Part shown: positions 1 to 10,983 of the stretch, one piece after another
Numbering within the stretch: the first letter of the stretch is position 1
Layout: every line of letters starts with the position of its first letter
NCBI GenBank assembly: GCA_015501595.1
Contig: JADNRX010000398.1
Coordinates: 1-47,532 of the forward strand
Length of the DNA stretch: 47,532 nucleotides
Source: Hymenopellis radicata
Lineage: Eukaryota; Basidiomycota; Agaricomycetes; Agaricales; Physalacriaceae
Direction: 5' to 3'
Program-made: the position numbers and the translations under genes
The notes under the pieces: generated by a model
What the model saw: the letters and a program-made list of their open reading frames with translations, nothing else
Database searches by the model: none
What the model was told of the DNA's origin: nothing

Positions 1-1387
1 GCCCGAGAGTATGCTCGGGCCAACTATCCAGAAAGCCACCGACCATGTCCCGCCCGTGTTTCCTGAATTCTCCGCGGATCTCTTTGACAGCAGTATGATT
101 GGAAAGCCCACTGTATTCCCGTGCACAAGACGCATCCGTTTGCGGCTTTTGGGACCCCCAAGCCTTCGTTACTGGAGGTATGTTTAAGCATGCTCGTGTT
201 TTCAATGCATTTACTCGACAGAACCGCATACTATCCCAACCAACGACGATTATAAGACAAGCGACGCTAGACATGGCCAAAGTGGTCGAATTCGCCAAGA
301 CAAACCCAGCTCCGCCACGCGCGTCTGCTACAGTACGTGCACTATCGACATAATATGCTCTGACTGAGGCGTTTCCCAGCGGGCGACACCGGCGCGGGAA
401 AATCGCATCTCCTGCAGCAGACCATCCAGCACTGTTACGCGCAGAAATGGATCGTCATCTCCATCCCGCGCGCCTTTGCCACGGTCAACTCGACCACACC
501 CCACACCTACGACCTGCGCACGCGCACGTACCTCCAGGCCCGAGTTTGCCGTACCAGACGCTCCAGCGCATTCTCACCGTCAATGAGGCGCAGCTGTCCA
601 CGCTGTCGTCGCTCCAGACCTACGACCTTGGTAGAGCAGCCTCCGGTACCACCAACTGAGAGAAACCCCTCACAATCCCAGCTGGCTCGCCGCTCCCAGA
701 CCTCATTCAAGAAGGCCTCAATGACTCTGCCGATGCGCCGTTGGTGCTGGACGCGTTGATGACCGAGTTGCAAGCGCAGGAACAACATCCCGTGCTCTTG
801 GCGATAGACGACTTTCAAGCGCTCTTTGCGCGAACGCTGTATTTGGATCCTCATTTTACGGCCATCCAGTCCATACCATCTGAGCATGCCTCGCCTTCTT
901 ATGCAGTTTGCCAGCGGTCAACGTAAGTTTCGTGAGTTGTTTGTTCACTCATGGATTTGGTGTAGGCTAATGGTTTACAGGGAAGAGGAGCTGTTTTCGG
1001 AGCTCTTACCACGACCAATTCCCAGTTTCCGATTTCCAACGACGTGTACCTCGCACTGGATCTTGACGCGGAGCGGTGGGCAAGCCCGTATGACAAGCAC
1101 CACAAACCCATGCAGGAGTATCTCAAGGGTATCTTGCCTCTGCATATTCCCACTGGTATGACACCCACTGAGGCTGCGGGCTTTTTGAGATCTGGATGGG
1201 GAGGAATGCATTATTTGCTGGTGCGTCTTTTTTTATTTTACGCGCGTCAAAGGAAGCTGACAATGGGTATAGATGGGAATGACGCGCTGTTCCTCTCAAA
1301 GTATACTGATTCGAATGGGAATCCTCGGAACTTTGTGTGGAATGGGTTGTTGAGGTCTTTGGAGGGATCAACCATTGGTGATTGATA
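1..1387 (+). CDS. RSM23: Mitochondrial small-subunit ribosomal protein S23/DAP3 (mS29), 5' partial
   Basis: The gene enters from the left edge; the reading starts in frame 2. A P-loop GDTGAGKS lies near 382-405, followed by a WIVISIPRA strand, then VLLAIDDFQALF (Walker B-like, about 794-829) and a C-terminal part ending GLLRSLEGSTIGD before the stop at 1385-1387. This order matches the DAP3/Rsm23 GTPase-like protein of the mitochondrial small ribosomal subunit. Introns are visible at 178-221, about 333-379, about 922-980 and about 1219-1270. The coding frame is broken several times: one base seems missing near 119-121, again near the P-loop exon edge (about 381) and near 540; a TGA stands in frame at 657-659; another shift lies near 870. 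Similar breaks occur in other housekeeping genes here, so sequence error is likelier than a pseudogene. Its 3' end converges on the gene at 1425-2307. Confidence 0.8.
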
Positions 1388-1424
1388 GGAGAAAAACCGT
1401 ACCCTCAGTACAAATCTTGCGTAG

Positions 1425-2307
1425 TTAACATATTCCATTGCATAATACGTCGTTTGAGGTGGTACAAAAGAAATAACAGTCCGTGATTACTCTGAAGGCT
1501 TCAAGCTTAGGATCTATCTCCTGCTGCTGGAAAGGCGTAGGGGCCACCAACGGGCGATGGAAGCGGGCCCTAAAATCCTCGCCGCCGCCCTGTTGAAAGA
1601 GACCCTCCATAGTCGTCTCTAGCGTCGGGGGAAAGCCACCCTGACGAGCGATATTCCATCGCTCCCAAGCCTCTGCAATAATTGGCTCGAAACTGGTGAG
1701 CTCGTCGTTGGTCATGTTGAGTGTGCGAAGGAGATGAGTCTTGAGCATCGGAGAGGCAGGAGAAGGAGAGGAGGAGGGTGGTGGCAAACGTCTGTCCGCC
1801 GTTGGTGATAGTGGGACCAGTGGGCGGGGGAGGCGGCTGGAACTCGGGATGGGGACCGCTGAGCTCGGCAAGGACTTGGTGGTATTGGGTCTGCTCCTCA
1901 GATGGCGTGTTCTGGCTTTCAGAAGAGGCACCACCGGTTCCACCGCCGCCGTTATAGTCATCTCCTGTGCCCATGTCCCGCATCTTTCGGGATTTGACGA
2001 GGGCCCGGTGTTTCCGTTGTCGCTCTCTCGCTGCGGCGCGCACGCGGTCTCTGCGAGCTTCTTCCTCTGGGGTGAGCATTCCATACTGATCTTGGGACTG
2101 GCCGGCCATATCAGTGTTATCGTGCATGTTGTTGTTGTTGTTGTTGGCTTGGGTCTGGGATGGGAACAGGCCGGCCCTATCCCGCTCTCGCTTACGGCGC
2201 TGGCGCTCTGCGGCCTTTTCTCGCTTGATGCGCTGGGATGGGGTCTCGTTCTCTCGTGCGCGGCGGCGTATTTCTGCGGGTGAAAGTGGTATGGCGGGCA
2301 CCTCCAT
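1425..2307 (-). CDS. Hypothetical protein with two basic RQR-rich segments
   Basis: I do not recognise this gene. Two exons, complement(join(1425..1692,1790..2307)), give 261 codons plus stop; the 97-bp intron has a GT donor at 1789-1788 and CAG acceptor at 1693. The N-terminal part holds two look-alike basic segments (around residues 25-45, RQRRKRERDR, and 85-110, RERQRKHRALVKSRKM), separated by an Asn/Gln-rich linker with a run of six Asn. A Gly-rich and a Pro-rich stretch follow, then a more ordered C-terminal part containing MEGLFQQGG. The basic segments resemble DNA-binding basic regions in composition, but there is no leucine zipper that I can see, so a nuclear role is only a guess. The ATG at 2305-2307 starts MEVPAIPLSP; no competing upstream ATG in frame is obvious. 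Confidence 0.55.
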
Positions 2308-2899
2308 AGACTGAGAGTGGCGGCTGGATGGGTGTGTAGTGCTGGTGCGCGCTTTTAGTGCTCATCGTCGTCGTTGGGACAAGGGACCTGCCTGTGACTA
2401 CGTCGTGACGAGCCCGTTTCGCTCGCGGGGCGCTACAGTGACAATTCGTGACCTTGCAGTGACTGGCAAGTGACAAAAGGGGGACGATATCAGTGCACGT
2501 TTTGGCCCTGTTTGTTTACTCGGCTCCCACGCCACCGTAGTCAAAGTATGATCACAACACAACTCACCATCTATATTCTTTGAAAGCACCTTACCTTAGT
2601 CTTGTCACTGCGCCGCATACGAGATGCAACAATAATCCGGGATCAGTGTTGTCCGGAGAGCCTGAGACTATCATAAAAAATATCTGCTCAAGTACAACTT
2701 GAAACTTTTTGACGCGCTCTTTCAGGGTTCGCAAGTTCAGTGTAGCCTTGTTATCACTTGAAGCTTGAAGCTTGAAGATGGACGGAACGACATAGTTCCA
2801 ACTTAGCCTCGCCTTCATGCGAATCGGACGCGGCCGCCGCCGGGCCGGGAAGATGCCGCCGGCAGATCTTTGCCACGGTCGATCTTGCTCTTCACCACC
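2308..2899. other. Intergenic region between divergent genes
   Basis: This 592-bp stretch separates the start of the basic-repeat protein gene from the start of ETR1, so it must hold both promoters. A 7-bp unit (CTTGAAG) is repeated three times in a row near 2758-2778. I see no gene; the open frames here have no recognisable composition. Confidence 0.5.
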
Positions 2900-4010
2900 A
2901 TGGCCTACCGTGCTTTGACCTACGCGTCGCACGGCCCACCATCACAAGTTCTGCGCCTAGTCACCCTCCCCGCTCTCCCACCACCGCCGCCCAACACCGT
3001 CAATGTCAAATTCCTCATGAGTCCCGTTAACCCCGCCGACATCAACGTCATCCAAGGCGTATACCCCGTCAAAGCTCGTACCAATCTCAACGAGTCGTGG
3101 ATCGGGGGCAACGAAGGCGTAGCTGAGGTCGTCAATGTCTCTGGTGATGCCCCCACATATCACCCTACTCAAAACCAAAACTGATTCATGGAATAGACGG
3201 AGAAACAAACCTGAAAGTAGGCGACCGCGTTATCCCATGCACACCACAGCTCGGGACATGGCGCGCCCGCGCCAATATCGCGTCCGATGACCTCGTCAAG
3301 GTGCCTCGGGACTGGAGCTTGAAGCGCGCGGCGGCGGCGAGCGTGAACCCGCCCACGGCGATCCGCATGCTGCTGGACAACCCGTCAGACGGCTGGGTAA
3401 TGCAGAACTGCGCCAACTCTGGCGTAGGCGAGTCCGTCGTGCAGGTCGCCCGCCATCTCGGCATCAAGTCGGTCAATTTTGTGCGGGACAAGGGTAAAAA
3501 GGTGGACGTGCCGGGCTGGGGAGCGGGCACAGTGGAGGAGCGTCTCAGGGATTTGGGCGCGGATGAGGTCTGTGAGTATAAGGATTTGGATGTCAAGGCC
3601 GGGGAGGTGGCCAAGATGATCAAGGCAAAGGTAAGGTGGGTCCTTTATCTGGTTCTTTTCCTGATGGGTGTTTAGAATATTCAACTTATGCTAAACGCGC
3701 TTTCGGGTCCGTATACGACTGCCATGGCGAAGCTTCTTGGACAAGCGCCTCGGCTGGTTTCGTACGGAGCCATGTCCCTTGAGCCGCTCTCGTTTCCCAC
3801 TTCGCTCTTCATATTCAAAGGGTTGGAAGCGAAAGGGTTCTGGATGCACAGGTGGTACGAGACGCATAGCAGACAGGAACGCGAGGAGATGATACGAACC
3901 GTGGCCAAGATGGGTCTGCGAGAGCCTGGGGAAAGGAGGTGAGTATAGACGGGCAGGACGTTGTAAAGGAGATTGTGGAGAGCAAGGAGAAGGTATTCCT
4001 CAAAATGTAA
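2900..4010 (+). CDS. ETR1: Mitochondrial trans-2-enoyl-CoA/ACP reductase (ETR1/MECR type)
   Basis: Medium-chain dehydrogenase/reductase of mitochondrial fatty acid synthesis (type II), which reduces the 2-enoyl thioester with NADPH. Visible motifs are the N-terminal SPVNPADINVIQGVYP catalytic-domain segment, LKVGDRVIP, QNCANSGVGESVVQ (cofactor-binding loop) and the late GAMSLEPLSFPTSLFIFKG segment with GFW, all in family order. Exons are 2900-3143, 3197-3630 and 3676-4010; introns are 53 and 45 bp. The C-terminal segment from about 3940 (VSIDGQDVVKEIVESKEKV, ending at TAA 4008-4010) is in another frame from the preceding exon; one missing base near 3936-3940 would join them and gives 338 codons in total. 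The ATG in CACCATGG context at 2900 is the only good start. A classical presequence is not obvious in the first 20 residues. Confidence 0.85.
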
Positions 4011-4666
4011 CAGCTACATGGACAACACTCTCTGCTTTCACGATCCTAAGAAGTGTGTGTGTGTGTTCGTAGCCTAGGTGGGTCATTTCGCGTGCTCAGC
4101 TGTGGATGATGAATAACGTCTTTCCAGTCTACCCGCCGTTGGCGCGGTATGTCATGACATTGGTAGGCATAGCGAATCCCTCTCGCTAGATTACTTGGCT
4201 GCGGTCCCTAGAGTGTTCCGTGGACGTTTGGAGCCACACTGTAAGGGGTATCCGTGCTCGGAAAGCGTCAAGTCCAGAGGTGTTATGTAGATGAGTTACA
4301 AGTTTCCATTGTATAGAACTGACTGTGTGCTGCCAATCATAGACGGAGCTGGATGTTGAAGGCTGTCATTTTAAAAGCGATGCGCCTCAGCCTAGCAAAG
4401 AGCCTCGCAAAACTCTCTTTTCAGGCTCTCTAGGGTATGTGTGGCGCGCTCCGGAAGATCATCCAAGTCGCGGACGTGAGTGAATCTCTCCAACTAATGT
4501 ATCAGTCCCATGCTTTCTTTCCCTCCAAATCTGTCCCCAAAGTGAGGACGGAGGCCAGCAATTCACCCTCAAGTCCGCGGCCACGTGAGCGTTAGCCAGC
4601 GTCGGAGTTTAAATTCCCAAACCTTTAGGTGGAGGGTCTTACGGATGTGAATGTCTTCACCTCACC
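4011..4666. other. Intergenic region, no gene seen
   Basis: About 650 bp between ETR1 and the Crinkler-like gene. It contains a short GT microsatellite near 4052-4063 and otherwise unremarkable sequence. No conserved protein segment, tRNA-like structure or inverted repeat was recognised. Confidence 0.5.
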
Positions 4667-7600
4667 ATGACCTCACCTGGCGAAGGGCAAAAAACGACCT
4701 CACGATGACGACCTACTGTCCTCGACATCATCCAAGAAAACTCGTCTATGTCAGGACGACTCGGCACCCACAGAACGTTCGGACAGATTGGATCAATACA
4801 TTGGAATGAAAATGGATTTCGAGGACAGTCCATCTGACACGGACAACATGCTTACCCTCTTTCGCATTATAATTGGCGAATATTACGTTTTGTACCAAAG
4901 TCTACAACACCCGCCGGCATATTGTGTCGCTCATCACGCAGACGCTGCCCGACTACTCAAAGAGAACGCGTTTCTCAGACCGGCGTTGGAAGAGGCGTGG
5001 AAGGAGCGCTCGTTCAGCCAGATAACTTCTTCAAGTGCGTCTCGTTGACTACTATGAGTATTGCCATCTTAATTCTGTATCACTAGTGTTCTTCCAAAAG
5101 GGTAGGGTACCTTGCCCGGCTTCGCCTTTTAGTGGCTAATCTCAATGCTTCCTCAGGACCTGGGACATCGGAATACCACGAAAGAATCTCTAGGGCCGTT
5201 CGTAATCAAGGTGCGAACTGTCTCAATTGTTAAACATCGCCTAATACTTGTTTAGTACTCGGTGAGTGTTCAAACCAGTTGCGACAATTCCTTGACTCAT
5301 GTGCATCAAATTTAGCCACTGAAAAGGCCTGGAAATCGAGTTTCAAGGGCTCATACGCAGAGGTCTTGAAAGACACCATCATTAAAGAGAAAGAGACAGC
5401 CAACATTCTCACAGTCATTCAAAGCTCGGGAGCGGGGAAGTCGCGTACGGTGTACGAGGTCGGAAAAAGTCTATTCTCCGTGTATATCAATCTGCGGGAA
5501 GAAGCAGGCAAGCTGGGTTAACAATTGCCTTGGAAGTTTACTAATGATCATGAGCTAGGGACTGGGTTCCCAAACCGTGACCCAGCCTTGTGCCGGTTTA
5601 TTGGGAAGGCCGAGGATTGGGGTGAGATGAGGAAAAAGCTGTACTGTGCAGCATTTCTTCGCGGCATCTTCGACGCTGCCGCCTCAGTTTTGGGAACTGA
5701 CAAACTTGAACCAGAGGCATTCAGAACACGGTTGGATGATCAGAGATCAGCCTTTGACGCTGAAGCTGCGAAGCAGGCTCAAGTGTATATGGTGTGTAGA
5801 TCCATTTTCTGCCCCTCCTTCCTTGGCTGATGTTGCGCAGAATACGGCTGTGCCGATGGCGAACCCGCAAGATGAAGCTCAATCTCCATATACTGCGCTT
5901 CTGCATGGTGTTGTAACTGCTATCGACTCATTCGCTTCGGCAGCAAATCTCTGCATGTATGACGATGTCATACTTCTCGCCATTGATGAATGTCATACGC
6001 TAGACAAGGCGGGGGATAGCCTATCAACATTGCACGTTCTGTGCAGCGTTCTCCGCGACCTCCGCGACCGGGAACCCTCCACAAAACGGTTGTTCACCGT
6101 TTTCATATCAACAATCTCACATCCTCGGCGCCCTGCACCGGCTCCTGCCGACGACCCATCGAAACGCGTAATGGTTCTGAAAGCTGAACAGTTGGATCTG
6201 TACACAACGTTTCCATTTGATGTTCACACATCGACTATTCTTGAAAATACGCGGACGTTGGATGACGTCTGCAGATTAGAGTTCCTATGCTCGTTTGGGC
6301 GTCCATTGTGAGCATGTTTCGCACTTGCTTTTCAGATGCTGATTCTGGTCTATAGGTGGATGACCCGGTACGAATCTGGCAGCCTAGATGTTCGTCGAAA
6401 TCTGGTTTCGTTTGCTCAAGTGAAGCTTCATGGGAGCGACAACCTCAAAATCCCGAAAGATGACTCCATGTTTGCTGCACTGAGTATGCGCCACTTGCTC
6501 GCCTTTGAGCCCGATCGTAGGCCTTGTGACCTAACCGAGGCCGCATATCAGACTCTCTCTGAGCAGGAGGTCCGTCAGGTGGCTTCACACATGCGGGTGG
6601 TACATTCTATCCCATCGCATCGGCTCTACATGCGGACGGGCACACCATCTGAGCCAATTCTGGCCGAAGCGGCTGCTCAACTCCTCCCCGAAGGTCGAGA
6701 ACAGATCAGCTTTCTCGCCGACAAGCTCAACCCGCTTGTCAGCAAAGGCGAGCACGGTGAACTTGCTGCACGGTTGCTATGCAACTTCGCCCATGATGTC
6801 GCTGTGAAGAGTCTTCCGCCTCCCTCGCCCGCTCTCCGAGCTGAAAACATCCAATATTCACGACCTATTCCGTTGATTGCCTTCTTGGAAGCTCTCATCC
6901 ATCCCCAATTCCACGATGTCGTTCTCGACTCGTATCCGAAAGGCGGTGGTGCTCCGTTGCGCGAGGCGTTCAAAGATAGCTATGTGCATTTCACCCATTG
7001 GGCAAAGATGGGTGACGCGAGCTGTGTATCGACGAGAGCTCTATGGAAGGCAGCTGCACGGGGCATTGCTTGGCAGTGTTGCGACAACAGGGAGGGGATC
7101 GACCAAGTCATTCCCATCATATGTGACAAGGAGCGGACACTTGGGCGCAAAAATGTCAGCGCACTTGTCATACAAGACCAGAATGTAGCCGCTCCCAGAG
7201 TAACGCGTCTCAAGCGCAAGCTTTTCGCAGATGCTGGTGCGGATGTTAAGCCCTACATCTTTCTAACGATGCAGCTGGGTGCTCGGGCCACCAAGGCCGC
7301 CCCTCCACCATCCCCTTTGATGACCACCATCCCTACCGCCGCAAGTACCGCAAAACTGCCACGAAAGGTGCGCGCGTCGCAACAGTACGATATCACCATT
7401 ACTGGTTGTTCGTCGACGGTTTATCGTGTTATCCACCCGGATGACCGGGCGCTCTGGACGCGGCTTCTTTCCACCAAGTCCATCGAGGAGGAGCACCCTC
7501 GCGGAGATGATCCGCGGCATTTGGACCTGCTTAAGCGCAGTAAACCGTTCTTCTGGGAGGGTAGTAAAGCTTCGTTTCACTGGGCCCGGGACAGCGATGA

Positions 7601-7682
7601 AGACGAACTTGAAGAGCAGATAGATGAGCACTGGGATGTTGTTACAGCTGGCGATGATTCGGAATCGGAGGAGGGAGGATGA
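4667..7682 (+). CDS. Crinkler-like P-loop NTPase with possible nuclease-type C-terminus
   Basis: Large single-copy-looking member of a family expanded in Agaricomycetes and related in architecture to Crinkler (CRN) NTPase/nuclease proteins; its role in the fungus is unknown. Exons: 4667-5034, 5087-5101 (15-nt microexon), 5157-5210, 5256-5516, 5559-5791, 5841-6307 and 6356-7682, all with GT-AG introns of about 42-55 bp. Walker A is QSSGAGKSRT (about 5420-5449), Walker B VILLAIDECHTL (about 5968-6003), followed by a sensor-like FTVFISTISH. The last exon holds IPIICDKE...SALVIQDQN (about 7107-7185), which sits where relatives carry a restriction-endonuclease-like core (Q-x-K-N); here the lysine place is Gln. 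The C-terminus is acidic. The N-terminal frame MTSPGEGQK passes to RPHDDDLL only if the A6 run at 4689-4694 is one base too long; then the model has 907 codons plus stop. Confidence 0.7.
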
Positions 7683-8355
7683 TCATGTTTCTCAAGTCGG
7701 TTGGCTACTAGTACTCAGTCGGACACGTTATGTATGATAGTCTCGTTAGTTGAACGGTGATCGGCCTCGAAGAAGAAGAAGAATGACATCCCAGTGATTG
7801 GCACTTCAATGTATCTTTTTTTTGGCAGCGCCCATTCATCGCTCAAGACTCGGGGGAGGCTTAGTATTCAGTTCAAAAGAGCTCAAGTACGAACATGGAC
7901 GAAAGGCACCACTAGAAAATCACTAGAAGAAACCTACTTAGCATTGTGGCGGCATAAGACTTCCCTCACCCACTTTTGATCATGCCTTTCCTTGTGGGTC
8001 ATCTCCTCGAGCTGTTCCGCTAGTTGTACCCCTTACCTTGTCGCCGTAATGTCGTCGCAAGATGTCTCGTTACGTTCAATGTATACTCGGTCGGAGATGC
8101 GGACGTTATTCGACACCCTCCAGTCATTCCTCAAGATATTCACTGTTCAGTGATAACAAGACTCCCGACAGGGACATGCATGATTTCCTTGGACTGGCGC
8201 ATCATGGAGACTGACCCGTTGGACAGAGCGTCCCTGTATCGCGTAGGGGAGCTAATGTTCGCCTTTGAATCGCAGGTACATCCTTTTCTCTCCATATGTT
8301 TTATTGACATAAATATCAGTTCAAGTATGTTGTTCATGGCGGCGAAACACACAAT
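7683..8355. other. Intergenic region containing a decayed MAK5 fragment
   Basis: The stretch lies between the 3' ends of the Crinkler-like gene and the F-box gene, which converge. It holds an AGAAG microsatellite near 7769-7783 and the MAK5-like scrap described separately. An open frame at 8024-8647 on the plus strand overlaps the F-box gene on the other strand and looks like its shadow. Confidence 0.45.
7962..8045 (-). pseudogene. Decayed duplicate fragment of the MAK5 helicase gene
   Basis: About 80 bp closely resemble 11199-11294 in the 3' part of MAK5, in the same orientation. Shared blocks include CCACTTTTGATC, GTGGGTCATCTCCTCGAGCTG and CTTACCTTGTCG. The copy has several substitutions and a 9-bp deletion (CTTTGCCTT missing after TTTCC). 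It corresponds to the MAK5 segment that encodes VRPRVQLAKQLEEM and the following basic helix. It is too short to be a gene. It shows that a small dispersed duplication took place about 3.2 kb away from its source. Confidence 0.8.
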
Positions 8356-10542
8356 TCAACTGGAAACTGCGAAAACCACATTACTGCCTCCGACATTTGC
8401 AGCCAAATCCGACGTGACCCGTATAGTGAGGTCCATCCCCTCGTCAAGCAGCGCGTTAAAGACGAACCTTTCCGCTTCACTGAATATATGTGGGATGAAG
8501 CCCCCAGCGCCCCGATATATGCTATCCTTCAGATGCTGTGCCTGTACAGCAAAGTGGCATGTCCTAAGCCTTGTCAGTCCAATCGTATCGTCCCCCTTCC
8601 AGCGCGCCTTCAGCGTGGAAGCAAAGTTGCCGACCGGCCCAAAATAGACTAGGATCAACGGGTCACGGTGATGATGTATCCGAATATCCAGAGACGAAAG
8701 GAGGGGTAGAAAGGTGACAGTTTTCGTTGGTACCACCTCGAGCGATTTCACGATCGTCACTACTTGTTCCCGGTCGCTAACACCCGTCTGATTGCCGTAC
8801 GCCTGCATGGATATAGTCAGGTTGAGGAAAGCGAGACTGTGTGTCTGCGAAAGGAGAGAATGGAGGGTCCGGTCCGGTGAGGCGGCAAGTGGCACAACAG
8901 CAAGCGAGAGGCAAGTGAGAGCGCTCACACCATTGGAGCGAATGAGTAGTTGTTTAAATTGGTACAGACCTTTGCATATGTTCGTGAAAATCGAAATAAT
9001 TTTTGTTTGCCGGTCCGACATCACCGATCTTATCTCGCCCCATTTTGGGTTACTCGCGCCGCCACGCCCTTGATAGCTTTCTCCTTCAAGCCACTTCAGT
9101 GTACTTGCAAAGTTACCAGTACAACTCTCTTCTATTATAACTACTTATGAACCACTTTCAGCATGCTTTTCGTAGATATCCAGATGAAAATTTGACAAAC
9201 TGCCCTGGTAGTTAGAGGCAGAGTTGTTCTCTGGGATGTACCTGCATACACTGAATTGAATATCCACAGTAAAGCAGTCTGTGAGACGACTCAGTTGCTA
9301 TATGGGCGCCACGTCGCGTAACCCAAAATGGGGTGAGATAAGATCGGTCAGGTCGGGCCGGAAAACAAAAATTATTTCGATTTTCACGAACATATGCAAA
9401 GGTCTGTAAAGGCAATCATAGTGAGCCGTGCCAGGGTCAGGATGAAGGGAAGCCTCCCGTAGAAGAGGAAGCATGAGAGCAACGGGCACCGACGTGGCAT
9501 CGAGCTTGCGCGCATTTGAGCAGGTGATCGTCGTGGACAGTGAGTTGTCGTCATCATCGGGATCCCAGTAAGGTATAGATAGGATCTCAAGCGACGGACA
9601 CTGTCCAATCAAACGCATACATGCCCTGCGCTGCTCCTCGTCACTATCGCAGTCTATACCAGAAAGGTCTAGCTCCGTGATTTGATCCCACGGAAATGCA
9701 ATGCCCAGCATTCCTCCACCAAGAGTCAATTTCGTAAGACGAGGACAGTCTTTGAAGACAGATGCCGCCAAGTGTTCCTCCAGCTCGAGCGGAGCGCAAT
9801 AAAGGCCCACGGCCTCAAGGCGAGGAAGCCGATTATGAAGTGACATGTAGAGCACAATTAAATCCCCTCCCCAATCCGATAGATGTAACACTCGCCACCG
9901 GTACGACTCTGCCAGGACGATGTCGAAGATGCGCTTTAGGATCGAGGGATTAGAGGTCTGAGTATCTGATATGTCGTTGCTCAGAGATACGTCTAGTAGT
10001 CCCTGACGAGAACGCTGAATGACTGCCTCCAAGCGCTGCACATCTCCTTCATGCTGCGCCGCTTGCGGAAAACGAATATCCATAGTCGACCAACACGAAT
10101 GAAGGGATAAAGTGATGTTTCGCCATCTCTGGCAAACGTGGCTGAGCTTCCATATGGACCCAGACGCGTCAAAGGCGTTGGAAGCGGAGGCGCTGGAAAG
10201 CATGTATAGGAATATCTCCGACCAGATTTCCAAGGGGAGAGTGCGGTGTAAGGAAATGAGGTTGCTGTACCTCTTCTGGACGTTTATCAACCTCTCTCGC
10301 TCTTCCTCCATCGACCTGATCACCTCATGAAGAGAGGTGATTTTGGAATCAATGGAGGATATGTCGTCGGAGACAGTGGGTAAGATGGTGTGTCGGACGT
10401 GCGAGATCTCCTCGTCCGTCGCTGGGACATTCGTGGTACGGAGCCGCTCGAGGAGCACAGAGCTCTGGTATTCCTCTTCGTGATGGAGACTCCGTCTGGT
10501 GAAAGCGCCACAATTTGTGCATTGGGACGTAATGTGCTGCAT
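8356..10542 (-). pseudogene. F-box/LRR-like protein gene split by a 442-bp inverted-repeat insertion
   Basis: The 5' part (10542 down to 9407) encodes an N-terminal CTNCG segment, a coiled-coil stretch (about residues 40-90), then an F-box HRTLPLEIWSEIFLYML with LSHVCQRWRNI and leucine-rich segments. F-box proteins recruit substrates to SCF ubiquitin ligases. The frame then runs into the insertion and stops at 9298. The 3' part (8962 down to 8356) has the remaining leucine-rich segments and begins exactly at the other edge of the insertion. With the element and one TA copy set aside, the two parts join in frame (CTT TAC CAA) and give 580 codons plus stop, which shows that the gene was intact when hit. 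The present gene probably makes a protein cut by about a third with about 36 element-encoded residues, unless the element is spliced out. Confidence 0.85.
8963..9408. mobile_element. 442-bp MITE with TA target-site duplication (Tc1/mariner-like)
   Basis: Element 8965-9406 is flanked by TA (8963-8964 and 9407-9408). Its ends are inverted copies of each other: about 95 bp beginning CAGACCTTTGCATATGTTCG at the left and its reverse complement at the right, with only a few mismatches and a long shared block ATCTTATCTC(G/A)CCCCATTTTGGG. The central 240 bp codes for nothing I recognise. TA duplication, TIRs beginning CAG and small size fit a non-autonomous Tc1/mariner-type element. The TIR similarity and the undamaged flanking F-box frame indicate a young insertion. 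Confidence 0.92.
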
Positions 10543-10983
10543 CCCGGCAGACGGACTGGAACAGCAGGAAGTTAAAAGTGGCCACTAAAAGAAATGGTAA
10601 GGATGTGTTTTCGAAGGCGTAAATACGCACCTAGATGACCTGTGAGATGTCAAAAACTCTTGCACTCGTAGACGACTTGGTAGGCGCGTCGGAGACTCCA
10701 ATGACCCGGTTGAAGATGGTGGTTTGGAAGAGTGATCGACAGGTGATCGACTGGCACCTAACTTAGTCCGCAACATGACACGTTACTAGTAGTAGTAGTA
10801 AGTCACTACTACTACTAATACTAGTGTTTGAATGCCTCGCCAGTAATGGCAGCTGTACGATATTGAGTGTTGCTGATGTCGTTGAATGCCTCGAATTTAT
10901 GTTGTCTTATCCTCTCATAACTGGTTGGGCATCGTTCAATCTCGACGTTACTCGTATATTGGCTGAGGGATCAGGGTTGATAA
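10543..10983. other. Intergenic region upstream of the F-box gene
   Basis: About 440 bp between the MAK5 stop and the F-box start, both on the minus strand. It contains the TAG/CTA hairpin at 10785-10825 and a direct repeat of GTGATCGAC near 10733-10751. No gene was seen. Confidence 0.5.
10784..10826. repeat. Triplet-repeat hairpin (TAG)n/(CTA)n
   Basis: A run ACTAGTAGTAGTAGTA is followed after a few bases by CACTACTACTACTA and ACTAGT, so the two halves can pair into a nearly perfect stem. It lies in the upstream region of the F-box gene. It may be a simple-sequence expansion or the relic of a small inverted-repeat element; no target duplication was found. Confidence 0.7.

Noticed and set aside
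657..659. In-frame TGA in RSM23 as evidence of a pseudogene
   Set aside because: Other essential genes in this window have similar frame problems, and the protein motifs on both sides are well kept, so error is likelier.
2591..2932. 113-codon minus-strand frame over the ETR1 start
   Set aside because: Overlaps the promoter and start of ETR1; no family signal.
8024..8647. 207-codon plus-strand frame
   Set aside because: Mostly antisense to the F-box gene 3' half, with no protein family signal of its own.
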